Positions 51,601-64,000 of a stretch of DNA of 64,000 bases are shown piece after piece. How positions within the stretch are numbered: the first letter of the stretch is position 1; each line of letters starts with the position of its first letter. The notes below the pieces were generated by a model. That model worked only from the letters and a program-made list of their open reading frames with translations, was not told the origin of the DNA and did not search any database. Source of the DNA: Auanema rhodensis (lineage: Eukaryota; Nematoda; Chromadorea; Rhabditida; Rhabditidae); assembly GCA_964057225.1 (NCBI GenBank), contig OZ059899.1, positions 12,622,001 through 12,686,000 of the forward strand, read 5' to 3'. The position numbers and the translations under genes are program-made.

Positions 51601-54600
51601 TTATTCTTTTAGTAATTTCAATACCGTTCATCAGTTGATTGCGATTGGAAGTACCGACCATCGAGTCAACCTCCAAATCACTGTACCAGCTGTACATGGC
51701 ACAAAGAAAACAAACGGAAAGAACTAAGATGATCAAGATCTGCTAATAAGATAAAGGAGTATTTAGAGAACAATGTGAAGAAGAGCAAAATGAAGTATAA
51801 TAACTCAATTAGCCCCAATTTCTATTGAAAGAGCACGCATTCCCCTGCTGCCCTTGTATGGTCGCTTTCGCTTTTTCTTTGACTTTATTCTTTGTTTCAT
51901 CTTAGAAAGAGCTTAAAGTCGTGAACGTAGGTTAAATACCTGTCCATAAGGCTAATTTGTGTTTTTCCTCTTATTTTTTCATCCTAATTACTATATGAAT
52001 GAAGTCGTGGATGAGATAGTTAGCTATTAACTGAATATTGATATTGTTTTCTTCCTCATCAAGCTTATGCTTATTGGCCTTTAAACTGCTATCAACAGCC
52101 TGCCATATATAGCTATTATAGGTAACAGCAAGACTATTCATTGGATAAAATAATTAGGGTTTAACTGCTATCTGAGTCTCATTCCTTCCTTTTCTCTCTC
52201 TCAATATCTCTCGTTCTCTCCATTATATGTCCTCTATTGCTGTAAATGCGAGCTATTCCGTTTACATATAGTATAAATAGAATATTATAATCATATAGTT
52301 TACTAATGAGATATATGCCTGATTATAACCTGTTGCCAGATGCCCGAGCGACAGCTTGTCAAGCCTGCAATTCGTGCATTCCTTTATTTCAGCCCAATTT
52401 AGCGTTCCTATCAGAGCTATGTACTTCAGTTTCCTATTCGTTGCCAGTTCAATCTTATGTTCTTTTTTTCTGTTCGTCGTTTTCTTCTATTCGTGTTCGT
52501 ATACTTTTCATTCCGTTTTTTCCTAAAACATTATTGAATTATATTTTTTTAGATTTTGATGTAATACATGATGACATTGATGGTCCTGAAAACTTGCTGA
52601 CCGGCTCTCATTTTTGACTTCTCTGCGTTGTTTATCCATAAACCCGAACGATGGGTGAGAAGAGGGATTATCTATTCTCTCGTTTGACCATTTTTCAACA
52701 AATTTTGACTTTTGAAATGATTTTCACTTATATATCTCTGATGTTGTGACTTCTCATACAAATCTGATTTTTTCTTTCAAATTCAGACACGAAACTGATG
52801 CCATCTGTGCTCGTCAGTCACTTGTCTTCCACAGACTGAATCATCGTTCAGTCTTGTCGAGAAATTCATTTCAATCTTAAATTCAAATTGACTCTTTCTC
52901 TCCATTTCCTATAAATTTTGAAAACAAGCTGTTAGTTGTCAGACAGAAGTTGTCGTGAGCTTATTCGAATTCATTGATCTGATGCTAATGTGCTAACTAT
53001 GTTCATATGATCAATCCTATTAGCTAATCATGATTCTGATCATTATTGAGTTGCTCAACAACAGTCGTATCACTTAGCTTGATTTGCACTGCTCTATCCA
53101 TCAAGTCATGCACGTGTTATAACTGCCAATAGCAATATTCCTTTAGTAGGCTCGATGGCTTTATACCTTATATAATCAAGTAGTTCACATATTTTCTTAC
53201 TTCTCTATTTTTTCTGTGATTCAATCTGTCAGTTATATTGATGATTGTTACATATTTGGTTTGTATATCTAAAATAGCTAAGTTTGAGCTAATGTTAGAA
53301 GACATTAAGAGGATTACTTGTTGTTGGCTTAAAAGCATTGTATTGTTTTTGTTTTGAAATTCCATTTTTTTCTGCTAATTGCTCTAATTTGACGATTTAT
53401 TTCGTTGATTTACAGTCCTACTTTTTGAGTTTTCTGTTTATGCTATGAGAACATTTTATCTTGGTTGACATGTTAGGTTTCTTGCTGAGCCTCTTCAACA
53501 TGTCATCATGGCTCGAAGCCTGTAATTCAATTGAATTAGTTCATATAACATGTACTTCAAATCATATATATGTCTTGAAGAACCCCACATGGCCTCAGCT
53601 TGCTCATACTCTCACTAACAGTTTTCTTCTCATCGTTTCATTGACATATATCTAGCATGATCCACCCATGAGTGCTATACATGCTCTACATCATGATCTG
53701 TATGATATGGTTCTTAAAGTGAACTACATCATCATTCTTCTGTGAGCTTGTCAGTCGTATGGCTGATCCACTTGATCAGCTTCGATACTCGCAAGCGCAT
53801 TCATCTGTAATACTGATCCTATTGCTGTTCGGTATTCACACGTTCCGGTTATCCAATAATCCCCTTTGCTTGTCGGCCTCATTTATCACGTAATATATCC
53901 TTCAAAAGTACTTAACGATGACATATTTTCTATGTTTCTTCGATTGTCTTCCGTTGTTTTTTAATTTTGAAGCCAAGCTCAGTTTATCCACAAATATTGT
54001 TCCTGTTTTTTCCTCTCATATTATCTTCATCGTCTTCCGTTATCTCATCATTTGAAAAGAGCTTGAATGTCTCTATGGCAATATTCTGACTGCTTCTTGA
54101 CTTATGCTTTACCGTATGTTCATGCGACATCTGTCTGTTCATTCCGGATGCCATGAACAGTCGACCGTGTGTGTGCATGTATGGTGGTGTCTACGACTCA
54201 CAGAGAGAGCGAGAGAGAGAGCTGCATTGACCGCTACAATGGATGGCAACAGAAGACAGTTACCAAACATGACGTCACCTTTCTTATATTACCAAATTTA
54301 GCGTGATGACCGATGATACTTCGGAAACCATCTGTGAAGATATTCTTGTCTCTTTCTTACTGGATCATTAGCTTTTTCAATCTCTATCAAGAATATTGAT
54401 ACTTTCTTGACATCGAAATGGTCTTGAGTTAACGAAAACCTTCAATAAACTCTATGTAAATCATTGAATTGTGATAAAGAGTTTGATGGGCCGAATGATG
54501 GATAAGTGCTACTGACTGGTAATTTCGTTAACATGGGACCGGTTTCGATCGCTCCATTGCATATTCCTCTACTTTGTGTCTGCCTCGTTCCCTCTTCATC

Positions 54601-56250
54601 CCATTTCTCTCTATTTCTCTTAAACTGTCTGCTTCTTTCCTTATAATGTTACTTTTCTGTTCGAAACGTCCACAAAACACAGATTTGGCTGACCTTGTCA
54701 TGCTTTTTTCTTCGCACCTCAGCATATCAACCGTCGACAAGTTATGTCAGATAGCCAAATTAACATTCATTTCTTCATTTTACTCAACATTCAACATTGC
54801 TTTCACAGACTTTTGTCTATGTCTACTCTGAATTATCTGAACCATATAAGATTGTATACACTTTGAAAACCTTTTGTCTTTGACATTTTTTGGTCAAAGT
54901 TTTAAGGCTTAATGGTGAGTATCCGGTCACGCAATATCCCCGGCTTCTCTTCTATGGTACCAAAGGCAAGAAATTGTGTGTTTCCTGTGTCACTGCAAGT
55001 CTGACAAGAACTATGATGACTTGTAGTCATTAATAGCATACGCTTTGATTTTTCTTCTCAGAAATATCAGCAGCTATGTATTTTCATTGAATATAGCTGC
55101 TCTTGGATCATGTTTTTTGTATATTTTTCTGTTATTAATTTTACTTATTATGAATCAAGCTGTTTAACCTATTCTAGCAACATTCTGAGAATTCACAGAA
55201 TAAAAAAGCCATGCCGTTTGTCGTTCAGAGGAAAAGGGCTGAGCAATGAGCCAGAAAGGCAGCTCTAAGAAAGTCATTTTCTGCTCAATTAGTCGTTGGG
55301 GGGCCAGGTGGCTATCCGACTATTCTTGCCATGAGATCCAGAGTTTGGCAATGAGCACTCTATTCGAGATTTACTTCTCTGACATTCAATAAAATATTTT
55401 ATTTTTATAATCAAAATTCTATCCTTTGACTTTATACTTTTTTTCTAAAATTGTCCTCAATCAGACACAGTAGTTGACACAACCTTATCAGTTTATCTTA
55501 ATGCCAGTACTAGTGAGATTGTCATTGTCTAACCGTTACTTCAAGACTCTGTTGTATATTCTATTCTCTCTTTCCCATTAAGTTATTTTTTCTTTCTCTC
55601 TCTTCTTCCCTATCTCCTACATCAGCATGGTATATCTTACCAGCCTTCGAGTACTTATCGCCCTCATCGATACATTTGATTGTCTCGAAAATAGTATTTT
55701 CCCAATGTTTTTCGGGTTACTGACACCTTGGCCAACTGTCCCAGACCCATCATCTCATTTCCATAATTGGTATCCTGCCAGCATCAATCTCACCTTCTCG
55801 ATATGTTCTAATATCCAGTCTTCCTTGGCTTGCCCTCTCTCTCCTTTCTTGCATATTTTTTTCGATTATCTCCTCTTATGCCATATGGATATAGGCCTGA
55901 GAGCTCTGTCCCATCGAAATTGTATCGTTGGGCTGACTGTGCTGATGACGTACCAAGAGGTAGAGAAGAGCCAGCAGGCCACTAGAACCTCAACCGACAC
56001 TATTAACATCATCCAGCCTAAGAAGGATGATTATTGCTTGATTATTATTTCTATTTATGCTATTTCTTGGACCAATACCCTCAATGATTAACATTTAATT
56101 CGGCTGTCTACTGGTAATAGCGGTTTATTTCCAGATGTTCAACTTCTTATACTTTCTCTAATTCTCTCTTTACTTATTTATCTCTTATGTTAATAATTCA
56201 TTATATACATTGTTAATACGAAATAATATTCTCAGATCCGAATATGTTTA

Positions 56251-56270
56251 GATCAGATCAGATCAGATCA
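56251..56270. repeat. Four tandem GATCA units
   Basis: Perfect 5-base tandem repeat of 20 bases; each unit contains a GATC site. Confidence 0.8.
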
Positions 56271-59200
56271 CTCAGCTTGATTGTTTCCTCATGTGTACAA
56301 TATACCTCTTTCGCTTTTCAGTCCGTAGTTGTAAGATATGTTCGGAAGGTATTTTCGAAGACACCGCTTTGCAACACCTTTTCGAATTCAACTCAACTTA
56401 TCTTCATGTCCTCATTACTTTACTCAATCTCTTTCTCAGTTTCTCCAGATTTTCGATCTATTTACCATCTTTTCATCAAGTTGCATCTATGCTCTCTTAA
56501 TAAGGCTTAACTTAACTATACAAAGACAGCCCTATATTCTATATTGTCTCACCTTGTTCCCTTGTTCGCCTATTTCGACTGTCTTGACCAGCATGTGTAC
56601 GTACTGGTTAATCCTATCCAAAGCGTCACACCACTTCACGAATTATATCCATCAGCAAATAGAATCATGCCATTTACATTTCGTTCATGTACTGTACACA
56701 TCATTGCTAGTTTGGTTCAAGATGCACCAGCTGCAAGCGGCTGCCATTGCCCTGCTCCAAAGTTCAGGCTTATTACGTCAGATGCACTAAATGCATCACA
56801 TGTATGCCGACAGAACCATCGTAATGTCCGGCCGATTAGGCTTTCATAACGAAAAAGAAAAAGATGATGATGATGCTGCTGCTGCTGCTGAAGAGAAAAC
56901 TTGTTACTTTTCTTAACCCCGTTTTTTGGCTAATTGTCGCGAGTAAATCTCAGCTTTCTCTTTTTTACGAAATTTTTATTTCATATTGTCTGAAAATAAT
57001 CCGGCGTTTTGGTTTCATTTCTTTAACTTTAGCATATGTCCTTGTTTTTTTTGTTGGCTGATCTCTATATTTGACTATATGCCAACCGTTGAAAAGGGAA
57101 AACTAAACTTGTCTTTAGTGCTGTAATTGCTTTCTGTTTTCTATATATTCTGTATTTCTGATGACTGATGATGTTGTACATACAATTATCGTTGATATAC
57201 AATAATACGTCTTCATGTTGTTTGATATTAACCATGATACACAGACATCCTATCTGTTAGCTTTTTGATTTGTTCTCTTTGAATCATCTTCAGATGCATA
57301 CGGATACTCTTCGTTCTCTCTCTCATTATCATTTTTTTTTTGAATATTATCTCTTGTTAATTTGAACGAGAATAAATTTGAAACCGTCTTCCCTTCTACG
57401 TCTACCGCATTCCAGCTGATGTATTCCATTCTATTTGCTTAATCTGAGGAAGGCCACCACCAGATACATGAGCCTAAATCCGCTGCTGTTGGCCCTTTTT
57501 ATTCCACTCGAGTTCTTATCCGTTGTCCAATTCATTATTCTAAGCAATCCCTCTCCAATCTCTATCTCTCCACTTCTCTCTATCTCTATTGTTTTAGAGC
57601 TCATACTCCTGCTCTCTCCGTTTTCTTACTTGTCCACACCTTAAGCTTCCCTCCAACCTTCAACCCACAAAGCACCTGCAGGGCAGATGCATCAGATCCT
57701 CACATTTCACAAGCATCATCTTCAATTTTCTTTTTCGCCATTTTCCATAGCATGTTTGTTTTCTGTTATCTGTGCATGTTCTGTCGTCTCTGTCCCCCGC
57801 TTAACATGTAGCTTTCCACCGTCAAGACAACCTTCGGCAATGTTCAAATTGCAAGATGATGGATAAGAAAACAAAGCAGAAAAGCCAAAAATAAACAAGA
57901 TATCACTTTTTCAGCCAGCCTTTCATCCAGCGAAGCTATAATCTCAACGTTCTTCTGTCATTTTGATAATTTTCCTCTGTTTTGACAAGAAGTTACAACC
58001 TTCAGCACATATCCTCTTCATGTCAGGCTTCTTCGCTGTATGAGCTTCTCTTTGTTTTTCTACACTTTACTCTACTCTACTGCTTGGTGATCGTGATAGT
58101 CAAATATCTTCCTGCTACGTACTTGAAATCCTAAACAATACGTAATGAATTCTTGATATCTGGTGACTTTAACATAGGAATTTGATGCTCTTCAGCTTAT
58201 CTATGTGATACTTGTGTTCCATCGAACTCGATGAAAGTTGTCAATCAAACACTTCTCTTATAATATATCTAATTTATATTTGTTTTATATAGTATAGCAT
58301 AGTTTATTTTATTTATTTGTTTGTTTATGATTAGTTAGTTTGACAACTCTCTCTATATAGTATATACATATATCAGCAGTATCGTATATTCAAGTGCGGA
58401 TTGTGGTAAAGATTACCTGACATTGAATTGTGGGTGTGTGTATGTGTGTTGAAACTAGAAAGCTTAAGCTGTTAGACCCAAAAAAGAAGCTTAGATGTTC
58501 TTGACAGAAGACATATGTTGTCATTTACATATCCAATTACCTTGTCTCTCATACTAATATTGCTATCTCGTTCATCATCTTGTTCTCTAACTCTTTATGT
58601 CTCTCTCTCCATTCTAAGATATATTCATCTTATATCTCTATGAACCTTTTTCTATCTTCTTAATCAGACTGTCAAATGGCTTGTCCTCTTGATATCTTCT
58701 TCTTGAACTAGATGAAGCTTTAGTTCGACAGATTAGGCGATTGGAACAAACATGATTAGATGAACTACGATATGGAATGAGGTGTTCTATTACTAGTCCT
58801 CAACATCCCATCAACTCGTCTCATTCTCGTTTTTTTTTCCCATTTTTCAAAATTTATTTTTAACATTATTCAATCGGAACATTCATTTATTCACCATCCA
58901 TCTATCTACTATTTCATATTCAATCATATGTATTCATTTCTCTTCCTATTTTATATAAAACATCCATCTATTTTCTTATCAAAAATATGAACAAACTATA
59001 AAAATAAAGGACCACTTGATACTTATTGCGTATTTTGCCATTGGGATACCAACAACTACCTTACAGTTATAATTATATTAATACATAACCAACATATATT
59101 GACTCTTAATTTGATCCACAAATATAGCTCCTTATGTGCGGCATGCATCAAAGATAATTATAAAAACTTGAGTAGTACTTATATCTAATAATATTATCTA

Positions 59201-60205
59201 CTGTTCATTTTTGCTAAAAGAGAATACGTGAGTACTCCTGCCTCTTGGCCATACGGAGCACACCTGGAGACCGAAATTTGCTGTCGTTATTCTCTTTTTT
59301 GTGCATCACCATGCAACATCACACTCAATCAGTCAGTATGGCATGGTTACGTCTTCTTTCTTACTTACGATCCGACTAAAAAATACTGAAGAGATGTGAG
59401 CTCGCGCTCTGTCCCTCTCAGTCTTTCTAAGTGGTCGGCATTTCTTTTGCCAGATTGATAGAACGTCATCTTGAGACTACACCAGTTCATCAGTTTCGTT
59501 CTACCCTCTTATCCCAGTGTATCTCTTTCATATTCAAACTGTATTTTACCGTCTTCCATCTTGATCTTCTCACACTTCTACTGCATGGCTTTACGTTTAC
59601 TTCATTATAAGAGTCGGTGTTGTTTCTCATATTTTTTATTGAATGAGCATCAGAAGGTGTTATTCTCACCACGTATACTCGGAGCTTTGAACATCTCGAA
59701 TATATTTTCTCACTCACTTCACCATGTTTTTAGTCTTTTTGTCTTTTATTTATTTTTATTTCTTCTAAATCTCTCTCTCTCACTCTTTTGAATGAAAAGA
59801 GTATGTATCTATACATATATATATAACTATATAATATAGTTAACGTGTCATGGCATATTGTCCTCTCATGTCATGTGTACTTACTACCACATTCACTTCT
59901 TTAGTATATGTATGTTCTCCTCAACTTTCATGATCTACTACATTTTTTGTTCGAATTTCTTATAAATCACTAACTCGTTTCTATCGTCTTTCTCCAAAAA
60001 AAAAAAACGTTTCAAATCTGCAAACTATCTCTTTTCAAATCTCTGTTTCTCTTCAGTTTATCTGACTAGCTGACAGTCGCATTCGTACTTTCAAGAAGTG
60101 GATCTTTCTTGTAATTCTTTTTGATTAAATAATCGATATACATTTGAAATGAAAATATCACTTTTTGCTGTCTTTGTTCCGTGATTTGCATATACCAAAC
60201 GGAAT

Positions 60206-60226
60206 TTACGTGATTCACGTGAACTG
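60206..60226. promoter_or_regulatory. Second copy of the ACGTGA...CACGTGAACTG motif
   Basis: TTACGTGATTCACGTGAACTG, with an E-box at 60216-60221, resembles the end of the cluster at 44451-44473. It lies about 2.1 kb upstream of the leucine-rich-repeat gene start. Confidence 0.3.
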
Positions 60227-60722
60227 CATTTCCGTTCATTTTTTATTTTGCTGACTAACTATGCGGTTGGTCTTGGACGTCTGATATACATATATTCCTT
60301 TTACAATTTTAGGTTAGTCATCTTCATAATTATATAATTATTGTATATATTGATCTTTGTTTTGTAATTTTACCTTCATTTTCTAATTCTTATTGGCAAG
60401 CCATCTGACAAAACGGACAGGTCAGTCAGATAAGAATCACACAGATTGTTGTTATTCTTCTTTCAAAAGACTAAAAAAGGAGAAGAAATTCGGCAAATGT
60501 ATTGGATGGCTGATTATTCTCTTTCTTCCTGCCTACCTATCTATCCATCGTTCGCTTTCTTTTCCAGTCATTCACACCATTATTACCTTAACCATGTTGA
60601 TCAGGCAACGGATCCGTTTGCCTTCAGTTTCTATATGTTTTGCCGCTCATTACGCAGTCATCTGTGAATGACACTTTGCTATAGTGACTTGATCTCTTTC
60701 TTCTCGTTTGCTCCCCCACCTT

Positions 60723-60734
60723 CCCCCCCCCCCC
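60723..60734. repeat. C homopolymer of 12 bases
   Basis: Uninterrupted C run; a G run of 10 lies at 19855-19864 in intron 2 of the thrombospondin gene. Such runs are frequent sites of assembly error. Confidence 0.9.
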
Positions 60735-61066
60735 TCATCATCGCTTAACCCTCTTTTCATTTATATCTTTTCCAAAATATTTTTAATTTTACTGTACTTT
60801 CAATATTTATGAATTCTTTCCTGACATCTGTTTATCTGTATTCCTTATATGATCAGTTCTTCTATTTATCACTCAACTCATCTACTCTGATGAAGTAGCT
60901 CTTACCAGCCTGTTCCTTTTGGAACTATCCTCGTTCTCTCTCTCTCTTTTTTTTAATATTTTGCTCACTTTCTATATGTAAATCTATGTATCTGTCTCAT
61001 TCTCGTTTTCATTCGCGTTCAATCGCACACGTCTATTGTCCTGCCTCTTCAGTTGTAATCGCTAAG

Positions 61067-61177
61067 GTTCAGCTGGGCGGAGTCTGACCCATACATGGCC
61101 ACGCCTCATTTTCCGTCAGCATCAGCTCGTCCCGTTGCATCCAGCAGCCGGGCATTGATGTATCTGATGATCATCAT
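61067..61177 (+). CDS. Exon-like island about 1.2 kb before the leucine-rich-repeat gene
   Basis: After CTAAG the frame is open through FSWAESDPYMATPHFPSASA and RPVASSSRALM, with possible donors at GTTGCA and GTATCT. It is GC-richer than its surroundings and Pro/Ser/Ala-rich. It could be a missed 5' exon or belong to another gene. Unrecognised. Confidence 0.25.
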
Positions 61178-62355
61178 TTAATTCATAATACAATGTTATA
61201 CATGATGACAATCAAAATGAACTTCTGAAAGCTTATCGTCGTCTAATTATTCCGAAAATCTAATAGATTGTCTTCTCTTCATGTAATCAAGTGTTCATAT
61301 CTCTTTCCGAATGATTTCAACTATGAAATATGTGGATGATGAACTGACGATAGGAGAGGCATTATTCAAATTCTAAACTATCTTCTATTAATTTGAATTT
61401 CAACAATATTTCATTATTGCCTTGTCGTTTATGTTTTTTCGTCTGTGACTGTCAACCATTGCAATGAATTACAGCTCACTTCATCTGTTTAATTGGTCAT
61501 TTTCACTCTCATGAGCCTTACCTTGTCTTCACCTTCAGTTTTCCCATACCATTTACATGTGTTCACACCTCACCTCTCAGCTTCAATTCATCTGAAAATA
61601 GTTTAGCAGCACGGGGTCATTTACACAATCGACAGTCTGCCCTAATAGCTTGTGGTCATTTTTCTTTCACACCTTTTCAATCCAGCTATAGGATTAGCCA
61701 AATTCTCATCAGCTTGCCATCGATGACACCCAACTTGAAGTCATTTTTTGATCCATACTCATTATCCCATCAGTCCATTCCAATCATTCATCATCGTTAG
61801 AGCATGGAGCAATGTCCTCTAATCAAGTTAGAGCTTTCTGCTAAAATTGGTCATTCAGTTGAATCTCGTTATCAAGCCTTCTCTACGTTGTCAATTTTAT
61901 TTATGTCTTTCCTTTTTATATCATTCATCATCATTGTATCTTCAGTACATATCATAGACTTTCTCCTTCATATCGGTTCATATTCATTATTGCCTGAGGG
62001 CATCATCCTTCCATTTATGACTATATTTGCAAAATATTATATTCTTTTCGATAAAAGCAATGATGTCTTGAGGCGAATCCAGCAACATGTTAAGCTTCCT
62101 ATTTCGTTATCCTCTTTTGCTATTTTCAAGTTCTCTCACTCTCTCCTTGTTATTTTTTCGTATTCATTCAAATTTGCTGTTATTGTCTCAAACTATATAT
62201 TATATGCAATATTGTTATGATTTTGCCATCTTTCTTTTGTTATTTCTTTCAATTTTTTTGAGCTTCTTTACTGAGAATTTCCTTATTTATTTTCATATTT
62301 CTTCCAGATTATTTATCTGGCCATTATTTGGGCCCCAACAAATGATTACAAGTCG

Positions 62356-62933
62356 ATGTGGACGATAAACTTAGTTTTACTTTTACTGCTTAGTCTTAAG
62401 CAAACTTCTGCAGCAGCATGTCCTCGAGGGTATTTCATTAATCTTTGCAATTGTTTGCTCAACGTTTCTCTTTTTTTTGCAGATGTGATTGTGTATCTGA
62501 TCCAGCACTACCAACAACTCAGCTCGTCATCTGTAGCTGGAGATCTAACGTATATGATGATGTTATTGACGTGGAGAATGTTCGAAGCGTTCAAATTTCC
62601 TGCCTACAGTCGAATAGAACAAATGGCTTTTCATTGCCGCATTCTCTATTCGCCCAACCTGCTACTATTCAGCATCTTCGTATAGAGGTAAGCAATATTG
62701 TCTAATCTAATCTATTATTCCATTATTTATTTTATTATTATTTTTAATTAATCCGTTAATTATTCTGAAGAAAATCTATTTTCCGTACTTTAACCATACG
62801 TAATCCTACCGATAATTATATGAAAGATGGGATTTTTTGATTAAAGTTAGTTCCGTTTCGCCACTGGTATCTTCCCAGGCTCCTGTCGAAAGGCAAGAGA
62901 TTAGATTGTCCCGCAACATCATAAGCAACTTCC
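62356..62933 (+). CDS. Leucine-rich-repeat protein, 5' exons, continues off the right edge
   Basis: Exon 1 (62356-62429) starts MWTINLVLLLLLSLKQTSAA, a clear signal peptide. Exon 2 (62483-62687) joins in phase to give CPRGCDCVSDP, the Cys cluster of an LRR N-terminal cap, and runs to PATIQHLRIE. A likely exon 3 (62879-62933), after CTTCCCAG, reads EIRLSRNIISNF, which fits the LRR pattern LxLSxNxIxxF. The product would be an extracellular LRR protein, membrane-bound or secreted; nematode examples include adhesion and Toll-like receptors. The subfamily cannot be set from 110 residues. Exons 1 and 2 are well supported; exon 3 is probable. No further exon could be joined in phase before the window ends. 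Confidence 0.7.
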
Positions 62934-63949
62934 GTATCCTTTACCTTACTACAACTCATTTTGCCATCATCTTCCCATTATTATTAGCATTTTTGTGTCA
63001 AAATTGATGAGCAAAGTTGATAAGTGCATGTAGTCTGTGTCTCTCTATTATAACCTAACTATGTGCTGTAACTAGGTATATAATATTGTTGGTACTCCTT
63101 GCTATTTTCTAACACTCACAGTCCCAACTAACGAGTCATGTTGTAGTTGAGATCTTATCGTCTTGATCCATTCTCTTATCCCTCTAACACACGAACTCTC
63201 TTGCATCGTCGTCTAAGCCATTCCGTATGGTCAGTGGACTCGCGCACGCCATTCGTCCTCCTCATCCGCTTTCTTTCTTAACTATACATCCAAACCAATT
63301 ACCAAAGTCCGTTGTCAATCTGTTCATCATAACCATATATATATAGTTTTATTGTCTCTATCTAATCTCTGACTATGACATATAGTATATGCAAGATGCT
63401 GAGAGGATTGAGATAATTCGACAATGAGCAGGAAGAGACTTTGCGTGACCAGCCGTGTAACCTGCTTCCGTTAACATTGCGCAATCACATTTACAAGGTT
63501 TTTTATGTGACAAAATCAGAAAAGAGGACGAAATAGTAAGAGAAAGAGAGAGAAAAAGGCTTATACCATAATTCGAGGCTAACCATACCATATCGATGGA
63601 GATTGCTGAGCATCTTATATCCCACTCAAACAAGCATGACAAACTTTGTCAAGAGCTCATTATATACGAAATTTGATATCATCACCACATAAAACATTCT
63701 TGTAGAGCTCAAAAACGCAAAGAATTTTCTAATCAACCACATTGCATGTTTAATGATTTTTTTAAACAATCACTACATAAGAATAGTATGTAATCAAGCA
63801 TTGTCTAACAAACCTATTACGAACATGCTCATGTCGGCATTGTTTTATGCTTAGCAAAGACTGTGTAGTGTTGTATGACCTTTATGGGTCAGCTTATCAT
63901 CACCTTTTTCTTCGTATTTTTCACATTTCTTTCAACATCTCTCTCGCTC

Positions 63950-63989
<40 letters not shown>

Positions 63990-64000
63990 GGTTTTCTCTC
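62934..64000. other. Probable intron sequence of the leucine-rich-repeat gene
   Basis: No clear next exon. A segment after TTGTAG near 63147 reads LRSYRLDPFSYPSNTRTLL to a GTATGG donor, but its phase does not fit exon 3. A (CT)n tract ends the window at about 63952-63986. Confidence 0.35.
63952..63986. repeat. (CT)n microsatellite
   Basis: About 17 uninterrupted CT units. Confidence 0.95.

Larger units (their letters stand above)
36608..62355. other. Long gene-poor, pyrimidine-rich region
   Basis: About 26 kb in which the + strand is visibly rich in T and C (frequent TTTTT, TCTCTC, CTTTC). The many + strand ORFs of 60-150 codons are dominated by Ser, Leu, Phe and Ile and lack conserved motifs, so I treat them as chance. 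GC-richer islands with open frames are scattered through it, for example 37590-37735, 39230-39420, 43740-43830, 49200-49420, 51400-51560, 55620-56040 and 56570-56830, besides those listed separately. The whole may be intron and promoter sequence of one or more long genes transcribed to the right. Confidence 0.5.

Noticed and set aside
55627-56091. 154-codon ORF on the + strand
   Set aside because: Longest ORF of the gene-poor half, but composition follows the T/C bias (Ser, Leu, Ile, Phe), no motif is seen and no splice context supports it.
61804-62220. 138-codon ORF just before the leucine-rich-repeat gene
   Set aside because: Hydrophobic Ile/Phe/Ser runs from T-rich DNA; no link in phase to the following exons.

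Overview
The window looks like nematode nuclear DNA. It is AT-rich, with many introns of about 40-60 bases, 3' splice sites of the types TTTCAG, TTTTAG and TTTAAG, and several first exons that begin with an acceptor-like TTTCAG a few bases before the ATG, as expected where a spliced leader is added. Orthologues of alpha-catulin (ctn-1), NOP58 (nol-5) and a COUP-TF receptor (unc-55 type) support a metazoan, probably nematode, source. I cannot name the species. All gene models were joined by hand from splice signals, reading phase and remembered family conservation.

Bases 1-32 kb are gene-dense. In order: the 5' two thirds of alpha-catulin (-, runs off the left edge, with a likely second promoter inside it); a tentative small three-exon gene (-); NOP58 (+, nine exons, one GC-AG intron); a secreted tyrosinase (-, ten exons); a compact NK-type homeobox gene (+); an unrecognised helical, possibly BAR-like protein (-); a large secreted protein with two thrombospondin type-1 repeats flanking a mucin-like centre (+, 23 exons); a COUP-TF nuclear receptor (+, ten exons); a divergent mitotic-type cyclin (-, 13 exons); and a 107-residue signal-peptide protein (-, four exons). 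Neighbours are mostly convergent or divergent, and the start codons of the BAR-like and thrombospondin genes are only about 184 bases apart.

From about 32.2 to 62.3 kb the window is gene-poor. The + strand is strongly pyrimidine-rich, with long T/C runs, microsatellites and chance ORFs rich in Ser, Leu and Phe. Within it lie short GC-richer islands that keep an open frame between plausible splice sites; they could be widely spaced exons of one or more large genes, but I recognise none of them. At 62.36 kb the first exons of a secreted or membrane leucine-rich-repeat protein begin (+) and run off the right edge.

I found no tRNA or rRNA gene, no intact transposon and no CRISPR array. No system here is clearly new. 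The least explained items are the BAR-like gene, the small secreted protein beside the cyclin, the alternative N-terminus of alpha-catulin and the exon-like islands in the gene-poor half.
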